From NCBI GenBank assembly GCA_014652975.1, contig BMZV01000001.1, positions 124,001 through 188,000 of the forward strand: a DNA stretch of 64,000 bases, read 5' to 3'. This DNA is from Kocuria marina. Its GTDB lineage: Bacteria; Actinomycetota; Actinomycetes; Actinomycetales; Micrococcaceae. Below the pieces are notes generated by a model. That model did no database searches. It worked only from the letters and a program-made list of their open reading frames with translations, and had not been told where the DNA came from. A program made the translations under genes and the position numbers. The first letter of the stretch is position 1. Every line of letters starts with the position of its first letter. Positions 54,162 through 63,476 of the stretch are shown here, in pieces.

Positions 54162-55131
54162 GGCGCCGGCTTCGCAGCAACAGGGCGATGAACACCGCAG
54201 CGCCCACGATGCCCAGGATCAGGGACACGGGGACCTCGAACGGCGCGATAATCGTGCGCCCGATCAGGTCACACACCGTGACCAGGCCGATCCCGAGCAG
54301 GCACACCCACGGCAGGTTGGAGCGCAGGTCGTCGCCCCGGAACAGGGACACCACGTTGGGCACGATCAACCCCAGGAACGGCAGGTTGCCCACGACCACC
54401 GTGACCACGCCGGTGGCCGCGGCCACGAGTCCGGTGCCGATCAGGATGATCCGGTTGTAGTTCAATCCCACGTTGGTCGCGATGTCCTCGCCGAGTCCCG
54501 CCACGGTGAGCCGGTCCGCGGTGATGACCACGAGCACCGCCACGAGTGCCACGACCCAGAGGGTCTCGTACTGGCCGCGCAGCACGGACGTGAAACTGCC
54601 GGCGAACCACACGCCCAGGTTCTGCAACCGGTCCGTGACGAGCGCCAGGTAGGTGGAGATCGACCCCACCACGGCCCCGAGCATGATCCCCACGATCGGC
54701 ACGATCAGGGAGGAACGCAGCGTAACCCGGCGCAGGAACGCGAAGAACACCATGGTCCCCACGAACGCGGCCACGATCGCGCCGATCATCCGCGCACTCA
54801 ACCCGGCGTCCGGGGCCAGGATCATCATGAGCAACAACCCCAGCCCGGCCCACTCGGTGGTGCCCGTGGTCGTGGGTTCCACGAACCGGTTCTGGGTGAG
54901 CAACTGCATGACCAACCCGGACATGGCCATCGCGGCACCGGCCAGGACCAGGGCCACCGTGCGGGGAATCCGGGTCAGACCCAGGAACTGCTCACCCTGG
55001 GCGTCCGAAAGGTCCGCGACCCCCGTGACCAGGGACAGCCAGAGCAGTCCCAGGACCACCAGCAGGGCGAGCCAGAACTTCCAGTCCCGGGCCACCCCCG
55101 TGCGGGTCGGACGTTGTGCAGTGAAGACCAT
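54154..55131 (-). CDS. Iron-siderophore ABC transporter permease 1 (FecCD family)
   Basis: Partner permease, about 325 aa: RIPRTVALVLAGAAMAMSGL, QLLTQNRFVEPTTTGTTEWA, VGNLPFLGLIVPNVVSLFRG. I choose ATG 55131 (MVFTAQRPTRTG), which has AGGAAG at good spacing. ATG 55152 would sit only 6 nt past a strong hairpin with no ribosome site. The hairpin at 55159-55183 separates it from the binding-protein gene. Confidence 0.92.
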   Translation of the reverse strand: MVFTAQRPTRTGVARDWKFWLALLVVLGLLWLSLVTGVADLSDAQGEQFLGLTRIPRTVALVLAGAAMAMSGLVMQLLTQNRFVEPTTTGTTEWAGLGLLLMMILAPDAGLSARMIGAIVAAFVGTMVFFAFLRRVTLRSSLIVPIVGIMLGAVVGSISTYLALVTDRLQNLGVWFAGSFTSVLRGQYETLWVVALVAVLVVITADRLTVAGLGEDIATNVGLNYNRIILIGTGLVAAATGVVTVVVGNLPFLGLIVPNVVSLFRGDDLRSNLPWVCLLGIGLVTVCDLIGRTIIAPFEVPVSLILGIVGAAVFIALLLRSRRHV

Positions 55132-55158
55132 CACGTGTGCTTCCTGGATCATGCCGAA

Positions 55159-55183
55159 GCCCCGCGGGAGGCTCCCGCGGGGC
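55159..55183 (-). terminator. Intra-operon attenuator/stabiliser hairpin
   Basis: GCCCCGCGGGAG (55159-55170) pairs perfectly with CTCCCGCGGGGC (55172-55183), 12 bp with a minimal loop. It lies between the binding-protein stop and permease 1, the usual place for a partial terminator that gives more binding protein than permease. Confidence 0.75.
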
Positions 55184-55210
55184 GTCGGTGGTCGTGCGGG
55201 GTGGGAGGGA

Positions 55211-56191
55211 TCAGTTGCTCCGGCCTCCCAGTTTCTCCGCGATGTCGTCGAGGATCTCGGTGTAGGTCTGGATCCCCTCGTTCGTGTAGGTGTCCGCGGG
55301 CAGGTAGACCACGTTGCCGTTCTTCACTGCGGGGACGTCCTTGAGGGCCTCGGACTTCTCGATCACCTCGGACGCCGGGCTAGCACCCTCGGAGGTCTTC
55401 ACGCCCGCGTCACGGTCCAGCACGATGAGCAGTTCCGGGCGGGACTGGGCGATGGCCTCCACGGAGATGTCGTCCCCCTGGTGGTTGTCGGAGCCCTCGA
55501 CCTTCAGCGCGGGCTGCAGCCCCACCATGTCGAACAGCGGGCCGATCGTGCGTCCCTTGCTCGGTGCCACGTACCCGATGTCACCACCGGAGACGATCAC
55601 GCCCATCGTGGACTGGCCGTCGTAGGCGTCCTTGGCGCGCTGGGCGGCCTGGTCGAGCCCGTCGGTGAGTCGGCGGGCTTCCTCCTGCTTGCCGAAGACC
55701 TCGCCCAGGGCCGTGGTCTGGCGCTTGAGTTCCTCGTCCAGCGGCTGATCGTCGCGCGGATCCAGTTCCAGCATGGCGGCGTCCGGGACGAGCTTTTTGA
55801 TGTCGTCGTAGTACTGCGCGAAGCGCTGCCCGTTGATCACGAGGTCCGGGTCCACCCCGGCGATCGCCTCGAGATTCGGTTCACGGTGCGAACCCAGGTC
55901 CACCACGGCGTCGTCGTTCGCATAGGAGATGCCGTTCGGGATCAGCTGCTTGGGGGCGGCCTTGAGCTGTACGCCCCAGTCCGCGAGCGTCTCGAACACC
56001 CGGTTGTCGGTGGCCACCACGGACTGCGGCGGTGCGGGAACGGTCTGCTCGCCCTTGTTGTCCGTGACGGTCACGGTGGCCGAGGACGCCTGGGTGTCGG
56101 AGGCGTTCTGGGCGTTGGCACCGCATCCCACGAGGGCCAGTGCCGCCACGGCACTCAGCGCCACACCGGGGATCAATCGGTTCATGGACAT
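55211..56191 (-). CDS. Iron-siderophore-binding lipoprotein
   Basis: Extracytoplasmic binding protein (326 aa): signal LIPGVALSAVAALALVGC with the lipidated Cys at about 23. The FepB/FhuD-like fold is seen in VVATDNRVFETLADWGVQLK, NLEAIAGVDPDLVINGQRFA and the C-terminal VYLPADTYTNEGIQTYTEIL. It delivers a ferric siderophore (petrobactin or catecholate-like; ligand inferred) to the downstream permeases. An IdeR box covers its promoter. Confidence 0.94.
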   Translation of the reverse strand: MSMNRLIPGVALSAVAALALVGCGANAQNASDTQASSATVTVTDNKGEQTVPAPPQSVVATDNRVFETLADWGVQLKAAPKQLIPNGISYANDDAVVDLGSHREPNLEAIAGVDPDLVINGQRFAQYYDDIKKLVPDAAMLELDPRDDQPLDEELKRQTTALGEVFGKQEEARRLTDGLDQAAQRAKDAYDGQSTMGVIVSGGDIGYVAPSKGRTIGPLFDMVGLQPALKVEGSDNHQGDDISVEAIAQSRPELLIVLDRDAGVKTSEGASPASEVIEKSEALKDVPAVKNGNVVYLPADTYTNEGIQTYTEILDDIAEKLGGRSN

Positions 56192-56239
56192 GGATCTTCT
56201 CGCAATCTCGCGGGGTCGTCTGTTACGGGCGGCCAGCCA

Positions 56240-56258
56240 CTAGGTGAGCCTAACCTAA
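56240..56258 (-). promoter_or_regulatory. IdeR/DtxR iron box
   Basis: On the minus strand TTAGGTTAGGCTCACCTAG matches the consensus TTAGGTTAGGCTAACCTAA at 17 of 19 positions. It lies about 50 bases before the binding-protein start and overlaps the probable -10 region (TAGGCT). Iron-bound IdeR should repress the operon. Confidence 0.92.
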
Positions 56259-56352
56259 TTAGGGATGCGGATCGTAATGTAAATGGCTCTGTGACGGGCG
56301 TCGCGGCCCGCGCGTTCGCCGCGGCTTCCCCGCGCCGTGATGTGATGGACGT

Positions 56353-57723
56353 GTGAACGCCTCCACCGCCCCCGACGACGCCGAGACCCGCAGCCTCGCC
56401 CAGCTGCTGACCCCGCGGGGGATGCGGCTGCTGGATTCGCTGGGCCCCTACGACCCGGACGCCACGTTCGCGCTCTCCCAGTCCCTGCGAGCACAGGGCC
56501 ATGACCCGGAGCTCGTGGCCGCGGTCCTCACCCAGTCCCGGTTGCGCGCCAAGGCCCACGCCAAGTTCGGGGACTTCGCCCGTCATATGGTCTTCACGCG
56601 CGATGGTGTGGAGCAGGCCACCCGGTGGTCGGTGGCCGCCCTGCACGCCCAGCGGTTCGCGCAAGCGGGGATCGAGCACGTGGTGGACCTGGGATGTGGG
56701 ATCGGCGCGGACTCGCTGGCCCTGGCCGCGCTCGAGCGCACGGTCACCGCGGTCGAGCGGGACCCGGTCACCGCGGCCGTGGCGACCGTCAACCTCACGG
56801 GGTGGCCGCGCGCTCGCGTCGTGTGCGCGGACGCGCAGTCCTTGGACCTGGACGCCCTTGAGTCCGGTCCCGCGCAGGGCGTGTGGTTGGACCCCGCGCG
56901 CCGGGTCTCGGGTCATGGGCGCACGCGGCGGTTGTTCGACCCGGAGGCCTTCTCCCCTCCCCTGTCCTTCGTTACGGACCTCGCGGACCGGGGGCTCTCC
57001 GTGGGCGCCAAGCTCGGTCCCGGCATCCCCCACGAGCACGTCCCGCGCGCCGCGGAGGCCCAGTGGATCTCACAGCACGGTGACGTGGTGGAGGCCGCGC
57101 TGTGGTTCAACGCCGTGCGCCGCCCGGACGTCGCACGCGCCGCCCTGGTCCTCGGACACGACGGCGCACCCCGCCTTCCCGGCGCCGCCGACGACGCGCT
57201 CGTGCCGGGTGACGACGCGCCGGGTGCCGGGGACGGCCGGAGCGGTGACGCATCCCGGGACGGTGCCGCGGCGTCGTCGGCGGCCGAACTGACCTCCGCG
57301 ACGTGGGAGTCGCCCGCGGCGGAAGGGGAACTGCTGGGCGCGGTGGGGCAGTACTTCTACGAGCCCGACGGCGCGGTGATCCGCGCGGGGCTCGTGACCG
57401 ATCTCGCGCAGCGCATCGGAGCGCGTCTGATCCATCCCGCGATCGCGTACCTGAGCTCGGACACGCTCGTGCACACCCCGCTGGCCACCGCGTACGAGGT
57501 GCGCGAGGTGCTGCCCCACACCGTGAAGACCCTCAAGAAGTGGGTGCGGGAGCAGGACGTGGGGACCCTGGAGATCAAGAAACGCGGCACGGACGTGACC
57601 CCCGAGCAACTGCGTAAGCAACTTGCACCCCGGGGTTCGCAGCGAGCGACCCTGGTCATGACGCGACTCGAACAGGCGGGGAAGGAACGGCGCGTGGTGC
57701 TCGCCGTAAACCTCGTACACTGA
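56353..57723 (+). CDS. THUMP-like class I SAM-dependent methyltransferase
   Basis: Protein of 456 aa. The methyltransferase domain has motif I VVDLGCGIGADSLALAA (about 112-128), motif II AVERDP and WLDPARRVSGHGRTRRL. The C-terminal part (about 310-456) is THUMP-like, ending LVMTRLEQAGKERRVVLAVN. An acidic Gly/Ala/Ser insertion (about 270-315) is specific to this copy and carries one CGACGACGCCG motif. GTG 56353. It may act on RNA, from the family name only. Confidence 0.88.
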   Translation: MNASTAPDDAETRSLAQLLTPRGMRLLDSLGPYDPDATFALSQSLRAQGHDPELVAAVLTQSRLRAKAHAKFGDFARHMVFTRDGVEQATRWSVAALHAQRFAQAGIEHVVDLGCGIGADSLALAALERTVTAVERDPVTAAVATVNLTGWPRARVVCADAQSLDLDALESGPAQGVWLDPARRVSGHGRTRRLFDPEAFSPPLSFVTDLADRGLSVGAKLGPGIPHEHVPRAAEAQWISQHGDVVEAALWFNAVRRPDVARAALVLGHDGAPRLPGAADDALVPGDDAPGAGDGRSGDASRDGAAASSAAELTSATWESPAAEGELLGAVGQYFYEPDGAVIRAGLVTDLAQRIGARLIHPAIAYLSSDTLVHTPLATAYEVREVLPHTVKTLKKWVREQDVGTLEIKKRGTDVTPEQLRKQLAPRGSQRATLVMTRLEQAGKERRVVLAVNLVH

Positions 57724-57826
57724 TACCCCTGTGTTCGGACCGCGCGCGACACCCCGGTGGTCGGCAACGACGTCCCGGTTCAGGTCACGACCGCCGATCC
57801 CGGTGCACCCATGAGAGGACCACGCC

Positions 57827-58972
57827 GTGCAGATTGATTTCCACAGCTCCGAACGTTCCACCCTGGGTGTGGAGTGGGAGGTCGCCCTGGTCGAGCGCGA
57901 GAGCGGCGAGCTCGCCCCGCGCGGCCAGGAGGTCCTCGATGCCCTCGTGGCGCAGCACCCGCAGTTCGGTGAGGAGGGGGACCACCCCCATGTCACGGGC
58001 GAGTTCCTGCAGAACACCGTGGAGATGGTGACCGGTGTGTGCGACACCGTGGGCGAGGCCGTGGACCAGCTCGCGGACACCCAGGACCGGATCCGGGAAA
58101 TCACGGATCCTCGGTCCCTCGAGATCTTCGGCGCGGGGACCCACCCGTTCTCCCAGTGGGCGGACCAGCCCGTGGTGGACAAGGAACGCTACTTCAAGGT
58201 CCTGGACCGGGCGCAGTACTGGGGCCGGCAGATGGTGATCTTCGGGGCCCACGTGCACGTGGGCATCGACCACCGGGACAAGGCCCTGCCCGTCCTGGAG
58301 GGCCTGCTCAACTACTACCCCCACCTGCTCGCGTTGTCCGCGAACTCGCCGTACTGGTGCGGCCAGGACACGGGGTACGCGTCCCACCGGGCACTGATCT
58401 TCCAGCAGCTGTCCACGGCGGGGCTGCCCTTCCACTTCGACACGTGGGGCGAGTACGAGTCCTACGTCAACGACCTCATCGAGACCGGCGTGATCGAGGA
58501 GATCTCCGAGAACCGCTGGGACATCCGCCCCGTCCCCCGCTTCGGGACCGTGGAGATGCGCGTGTGCGACGGTCCCTCGACCCTGCGGGAGGTGGGCGCG
58601 ATCGCCGCACTGACGCAGTGCCTGGTGGAGTCCTTCTCCCGTTCCCTCAACGACGGCGGGACGATCCCCGTGATGCCCCCGTGGCACCACCAGGAGAACA
58701 AGTGGCGCGCCGCGCGCTACGGTCTCGAGGCCGTGGTGATCCGGGACACCCGCAACCGCGAGCGCCTGGTCACGGAGGACCTCGCGGATCTGCTCACCGA
58801 TCTGGAACCCCTCGCGGACGAGCTCGGCTGCGCCCGCGAGCTCGCGCACGTGGAGACCATGATGAGCGGGGCTGTGGGCTATCAGCGCCAACGGCGCGTG
58901 GCCCGGGAGAACGGCGGGGACCTGCGCGCCGTGGTCATGGACATCGTGGAGCGCAACCGCTCGGAACGCTGA
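57827..58972 (+). CDS. Glutamate-cysteine ligase-type enzyme (GCS2/YbdK family)
   Basis: ATP-dependent carboxylate-amine ligase (381 aa) of the GCS2 family: STLGVEWEVALVE, EFLQNTVEMVTGVC, FGAHVHVGIDHRDKALPVLE and RFGTVEMRVCDGPSTLREVG. In E. coli YbdK has weak glutamate-cysteine ligase activity. Actinobacteria use mycothiol rather than glutathione, so the real product here is uncertain. GTG 57827 is preceded by GAGAGGACCACGCC. Confidence 0.9.
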   Translation: MQIDFHSSERSTLGVEWEVALVERESGELAPRGQEVLDALVAQHPQFGEEGDHPHVTGEFLQNTVEMVTGVCDTVGEAVDQLADTQDRIREITDPRSLEIFGAGTHPFSQWADQPVVDKERYFKVLDRAQYWGRQMVIFGAHVHVGIDHRDKALPVLEGLLNYYPHLLALSANSPYWCGQDTGYASHRALIFQQLSTAGLPFHFDTWGEYESYVNDLIETGVIEEISENRWDIRPVPRFGTVEMRVCDGPSTLREVGAIAALTQCLVESFSRSLNDGGTIPVMPPWHHQENKWRAARYGLEAVVIRDTRNRERLVTEDLADLLTDLEPLADELGCARELAHVETMMSGAVGYQRQRRVARENGGDLRAVVMDIVERNRSER

Positions 58973-58993
58973 TCCGGATACGGCCCGGCAGGA

Positions 58994-60073
58994 CTACGCC
59001 GCGGGCATCGACACCGCGGACACCGGCAGGCCGGGGTCCGCGGTGAACGAGATCCCGGTGGGCTGACGGCCCTGCGCCACCAGCCGGGAGCCCAGGGCGG
59101 CCACCATCGCGCCGTTGTCGGTGCACAGGGACAGCGGCGGGATCACCACGGGAATCCCGTGCTCACCGCACCGCGCGGTCACGACCTCCCGCAACCGGGA
59201 ATTGGCGGCCACGCCCCCGCCCATGAGAAGGGTGGTGATCCCGTGTTCGGTGCACGCCAGCACGGTCTTGCGCGCGATCACGTCCACGACCGACTCCTGA
59301 AAGCTTGCGGCCACGTCCGCCACGGGGACGGGTTGACCGGCGGCGTCGAACGCCTCGACCACGCGGGCCACGGCCGTCTTCAAGCCGGAGAAGGACATGT
59401 CGTAACGGTGCGGACCGGGATTCTCGGCCGACCCCATGTACTTGCCCGCCGTCAGCCCCCGGGGGAACGCGAAAGCCGTCGGGTCGCCGTCCTTCGCGGC
59501 CTTGTCGATCGCCGGTCCACCGGGGTAGGAGAGTCCGAGCAGGCGGGCGACCTTGTCGTAGGCCTCGCCGGCGGCGTCGTCGATCGTGGCGCCCAGTAGC
59601 CGCACGTCGCTCGTGATGTCGGGGACGGCCAGGATCTCGGTGTGGCCCCCGGAGACGAGCAGCGCGCCCAGGCCGTCGGGCAGCTCACCGCGGTCGTCGA
59701 GCAGACCCACCCCCACGTGGGCCACGAGGTGGTTGATCGCGTACAGGGGTTTGCCCGTGGCCACCGCGAGTGCCTTGGCCGCCGCGACCCCTACCATGAG
59801 CGCCCCGGCGAGCCCGGGCCCGGAGGTCACGGCGATCGCGTCGAGCTGGTCCAGGGTCACACCGGCGTCGTCGAGCGCAGCACGCACCGCGGGGACGAAC
59901 GCCTCGAGGTGCGCGCGCGAGGCGATCTCGGGGATCACCCCGCCGAAGCGCACGTGTTCGGCCATGGACGAGGACACCGTGTTGGTGAGCAGCTCGGTGC
60001 CCCGCACGATCCCGATACCCGTCTCGTCGCACGAGGACTCGATGCCCATGACGAGCGGTTCAGCGGTGTTCAT
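58994..60073 (-). CDS. tsaD: tRNA N6-threonylcarbamoyltransferase TsaD
   Basis: Transfers threonylcarbamoyl to A37 of ANN-decoding tRNAs (359 aa). Start [16 protein letters not shown]; metal His pair in [14 protein letters not shown] sites [31 protein letters not shown] and [17 protein letters not shown] overlaps rimI by 14 bp. Last gene of the alr-tsaE / tsaB / rimI / tsaD series. Confidence 0.97.
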   Translation of the reverse strand: MNTAEPLVMGIESSCDETGIGIVRGTELLTNTVSSSMAEHVRFGGVIPEIASRAHLEAFVPAVRAALDDAGVTLDQLDAIAVTSGPGLAGALMVGVAAAKALAVATGKPLYAINHLVAHVGVGLLDDRGELPDGLGALLVSGGHTEILAVPDITSDVRLLGATIDDAAGEAYDKVARLLGLSYPGGPAIDKAAKDGDPTAFAFPRGLTAGKYMGSAENPGPHRYDMSFSGLKTAVARVVEAFDAAGQPVPVADVAASFQESVVDVIARKTVLACTEHGITTLLMGGGVAANSRLREVVTARCGEHGIPVVIPPLSLCTDNGAMVAALGSRLVAQGRQPTGISFTADPGLPVSAVSMPAA

Positions 60074-60620
60074 GAATGGTCCTTCCGTCCGCGCTGCGGG
60101 TGGGCTCCTTCGCGGGAACCAGTTCGCAGCGCATGATCAGCGCGTCGTGGCCGGGCCCGTAGTAGTGCGCCCGGGTGTGGATGTGGTGATAGCCGAAGTG
60201 GCGGTACAGCTCTTGTGCCCGCGGATTGTCCGCCCGCACCTCGAGCATCATCTCGGTGGCGCCGCTGCGAATCGCGGCCTCGTGCAGCACGCGCAGCAGG
60301 GCACTGCCCAGGCCCTTGCCCTCGTGGTCCTTCGCGACCGCGATGGTCTGCACATCCGCGACCGGCGGGATGCTCATCATCCCCGCGTAGCCCACGATCT
60401 CCCGGTCCCGGGTGAGCACCCAGTACTGCCGTGTGGGGTGGGTCAGTTCCTCGTGGAACATGTGCCGGGGCCAGGCGTCCTCGGGGAACAGGACAGCCTC
60501 CAGCGCGTACACGTCCTCGAGGTCCCCAGGTTGCATGGGGCGCAGCGCGTAGCCCGCCGGTAACGACGACGCCGCTCCCACCGCAGCCGCGTGCCCTCCC
60601 GTCATGGGGTGGCCCGTCAT
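60060..60620 (-). CDS. rimI: Ribosomal-protein-alanine N-acetyltransferase RimI
   Basis: GNAT enzyme (186 aa): [35 protein letters not shown], the acetyl-CoA loop [20 protein letters not shown], and [17 protein letters not shown]. RimI acetylates ribosomal protein S18. ATG 60620 overlaps the tsaB stop by 4 bp (ATGA). The first 25 residues are Gly/Ala/His-rich. Membership in the t6A cluster is standard. Confidence 0.95.
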   Translation of the reverse strand: MTGHPMTGGHAAAVGAASSLPAGYALRPMQPGDLEDVYALEAVLFPEDAWPRHMFHEELTHPTRQYWVLTRDREIVGYAGMMSIPPVADVQTIAVAKDHEGKGLGSALLRVLHEAAIRSGATEMMLEVRADNPRAQELYRHFGYHHIHTRAHYYGPGHDALIMRCELVPAKEPTRSADGRTIHEHR

Positions 60621-61303
60621 CGTGTGGCCCGCTTGGGGGATGCGGGCACCTTGGCGTCGGAATCGCGCAGGTACAGGGGAGACGTGTCGGTGCTCAGTTC
60701 CTGACCGCGGCTCGTGATCGCCCACGCCGCCCGGGCGAGATCTGCGGCGGAGGGGTGCAGGTCCGAGAATCCCGGGACCGCGTGCGACAACCGATCGGGG
60801 TAGAGCCCCGCACCGGAGCCGTAGCACGGCAGCGCGGGAACGTCCTCCGGGGGGCCAACCCGGGGATCGCCCAGCGGGGTGATCACGGGTCCGCGCTCGT
60901 CCTCGTGCACCCGGTAGTCGCGGCGGTAGAGCTCCTTGCGGCGCGCATCGGTGACCACCACGAACTCCGCATGACCCGCGGCGAGCGCCTCCGGGGCCAC
61001 GTGGAACGCCGCCGCGTCCAGGGAACACACCCCATGGACAGGCAAGGCCCATGCAAAGCCCAAGGTGCGACCGGTCACAAGTCCCGCGCGCAGACCCGTG
61101 AACGGTCCGGGACCGGTGCCCACGAGAACGGCGTCCAGGTCGGTGCCGGTGAGGCCCGCCTCCGCCATGAGGTCGTGCACGGCGGGAGCCAGGGCCTCGG
61201 CGTGGGATCGGGTGTCGACGGTGTCGAACCTGCTCAAGACCTCACCGTCCCGGGACAGTGCCACGGACGCGATCGACGAGGAATCCAGACTCAGCACAAG
61301 CAC
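60617..61303 (-). CDS. tsaB: tRNA threonylcarbamoyladenosine biosynthesis protein TsaB
   Basis: TsaD partner (228 aa): LSLDSSSIASVALSRDGEVL, THSEAL-like DTRSHAEALAPAV, and VGTGPGPFTGLRAGLVTGRT. Degenerate ASKHA fold needed for TsaD activity. GTG 61303 has TAGACT six bases upstream, so it probably has its own leaderless promoter, separate from alr-tsaE 106 bp upstream. Confidence 0.95.
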   Translation of the reverse strand: MLVLSLDSSSIASVALSRDGEVLSRFDTVDTRSHAEALAPAVHDLMAEAGLTGTDLDAVLVGTGPGPFTGLRAGLVTGRTLGFAWALPVHGVCSLDAAAFHVAPEALAAGHAEFVVVTDARRKELYRRDYRVHEDERGPVITPLGDPRVGPPEDVPALPCYGSGAGLYPDRLSHAVPGFSDLHPSAADLARAAWAITSRGQELSTDTSPLYLRDSDAKVPASPKRATR

Positions 61304-61409
61304 CCGAACAGTCTAAGCCCGGCCCCGCAACCGCTCCGGGCCCCGGCGACCGCCCGCCGCCATCACTCCGGGCTCCGGCCGCCCCTCACCCCGGCACTGC
61401 GTGGCGAGG

Positions 61410-63371
61410 TCACAACTGGAGGGGGTCCGCCCAACGGGGTCCGTAGCCGCGCACGATTACCGCGCGCGGTTCATCGCTGAGTTGCTCCGCGGATTTCCAC
61501 TCGTCGTTGAGGGCGCGGATCACGTCCGCCGCGGAGGGGGAATGGCCCTCTCCGTCGGAACCTGATCCGCCGGAGAGCACCGCCCCCCTGAGATCCGCGG
61601 GGTCCTCACCGTCCGTGGTCCCCACGGTGGACTCCGCACCCGTCGCGTCCGACACCGGATCCGCCGAGCCGGGCCCGTCCTGCGTACCCCGCGCCCGGAC
61701 GATGTCGATCACCAACCGGGAATCGCTGAGGTGTTCCACCTTGCCGGTCCCCCACTCCACGACGGTCACGCACGTGTCCACGGTGTCCTCGAGGTCGATG
61801 TCGTCCACGTCCGCCGCGGAGTCCAAGCGATAGGCGTCCACGTGCACGAGATCGGGTCCGCCCGGGCGGGGCCCGTCCGGATCGTTGGTGTGCACGCGGC
61901 TCAACACGAACGTGGGGGATATGATCCCGTCGCGCACGCCGAGGCCCCGGCCGAGCCCCTGGGTGAACGTGGTCTTCCCGGCGCCGAGGTCACCGTTGAG
62001 CATGACCAGGTCCCCGGCCCGCAGGTGCTCGGCCACCCGCTCGGCGAGCACCCGGGTGTCATGAGCGGTGTCGGGATGCCGAGTCACGGTCCAGGCAGCA
62101 CCGTCCGCCGCGCTCCCGGCTGTTCCGACGCCGTCGGCATCGGGAGCGTTCACGTACTCCCGGGGTACGCGCGGCGAGATCCTCGTGACGATCTCGTAGT
62201 TGATCGTCCCCGCGGCATCCGCCCACCGCGTAGCGGACGGGTCCTCCCCCGCCCCGAACAGCACGGCCTCGTCCCCCACGCGCACGGGCGGTTCCGCCGC
62301 GGACGAGTCCACTCCGGGCGGTTCCGATCCGGACGACGACGCCGCGGGCTCCCCGCCCCGCGACAGGTCCACGACGCACTGGTCCATCGCGATCCGCCCC
62401 ACCACGGGGTACACCCGGTCCCCGATCCGCACGGGGGCGCCCGTGGCTACCCGGGGAACGCCGTCGGCGTAGCCCAGCGGGATCAGCGCAAGGTGCGTTG
62501 GCCCGGTGGTGCGGTACGCGAAACCGTACGAGACCCCGTGGCCCGCGGGCACGGCTTTGACGTTGGCCACACGGGTCCGCAGGGTCATGACCGGGCGCAG
62601 GCCGAAGTCCTCGGGGGTGCGATCCGCGAACGGGCTCAGCCCGTACAGGCCCAGCCCCACCCGCACGGCGTCGCGGAGCACGAGATCGGGGTCCGCCATG
62701 TCCTGTGCCCCGAATAATCCGGGGGTGTTGGCCGCGTGGATCAGGGTGGGGTCCAGGCCCGCGTCGCGCGCGATCCGCACCGCATCGCTGAGTGCGTGTA
62801 ATTGCGCAACGGTCTCGGCCTCGCGCTGCGGTTCGTCCGCGACGGCGAGGTGCGTGAAGATCCCTTCCACGCTCAGCAGACCGGCGTTCTGAGCTGCCAC
62901 CACGCGCTCGACGAACCCGGGCCACTCCTCCACCGTGGCACCGTTGCGGCCGAGCCCGGAATCGAGTTTGAGGTGCACCGTGGCCGGGGTGCCCGTGTCG
63001 CGGGCGGCGGCCAGAACGGCGTCGAGCTCCCACCCGTTGAGACCCAGGCGGACGTCGCGTCGCAGCGCCTGTTCGAAGTCCGTGGCAGGGGTGTGCAGCC
63101 ACGCGAGCACGGGGGCGGTGATGCCCGCGTCGCGCAGGGCCACCGCCTCGGACGCGTGCGCCGTGCCGAGCATATGGGCGCCGGCGGCGAGCACCGCGCG
63201 CGCCACCGGAACCGCCCCGTGGCCGTACGCATCTGCCTTGACCACGGCGATCAGCGTGCGCCCCCGGGCGAGTTCCGCGAGGCGCCGCACGTTGTGCTGC
63301 ACGGCGGAGAGGTCCACCACCGCGCTGCGTTCGCTGGGTTGCCGGGGCTGTCGGTCTGTCATCGCACTCAC
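61410..63371 (-). CDS. Fused alanine racemase and TsaE
   Basis: Bifunctional fusion (653 aa from GTG 63371; ATG 63374 or 63362 also possible). The N-terminal alanine racemase (about 15-400) makes D-Ala for peptidoglycan: PLP Lys in IAVVKADAYGHGAVPVARAV (about 44), LKLDSGLGRNG, SYGFAYRTTGPTHLALIPLG, GRIAMDQCVVDLS. C-terminal TsaE (from about 430) has P-loop NGDLGAGKTTFTQGLGRGLG and ISPTFVLSRVH. Two Ser/Gly/Asp-rich inserts, in the racemase (about 335-360) and in TsaE, are unusual. CACAAT six bases before GTG 63371 fits a leaderless start. Confidence 0.93.
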   Translation of the reverse strand: MSAMTDRQPRQPSERSAVVDLSAVQHNVRRLAELARGRTLIAVVKADAYGHGAVPVARAVLAAGAHMLGTAHASEAVALRDAGITAPVLAWLHTPATDFEQALRRDVRLGLNGWELDAVLAAARDTGTPATVHLKLDSGLGRNGATVEEWPGFVERVVAAQNAGLLSVEGIFTHLAVADEPQREAETVAQLHALSDAVRIARDAGLDPTLIHAANTPGLFGAQDMADPDLVLRDAVRVGLGLYGLSPFADRTPEDFGLRPVMTLRTRVANVKAVPAGHGVSYGFAYRTTGPTHLALIPLGYADGVPRVATGAPVRIGDRVYPVVGRIAMDQCVVDLSRGGEPAASSSGSEPPGVDSSAAEPPVRVGDEAVLFGAGEDPSATRWADAAGTINYEIVTRISPRVPREYVNAPDADGVGTAGSAADGAAWTVTRHPDTAHDTRVLAERVAEHLRAGDLVMLNGDLGAGKTTFTQGLGRGLGVRDGIISPTFVLSRVHTNDPDGPRPGGPDLVHVDAYRLDSAADVDDIDLEDTVDTCVTVVEWGTGKVEHLSDSRLVIDIVRARGTQDGPGSADPVSDATGAESTVGTTDGEDPADLRGAVLSGGSGSDGEGHSPSAADVIRALNDEWKSAEQLSDEPRAVIVRGYGPRWADPLQL

Positions 63372-63476
63372 CATTCCATTGTGCCCTGCGCCGCCGGCAC
63401 GCCCGGCCCCGCCTGAGTCACGCGCACTCGTTCCCGGGCGGGCGGTCCCGGTACGCCGCCCCAGTAGGCTGGTCGC

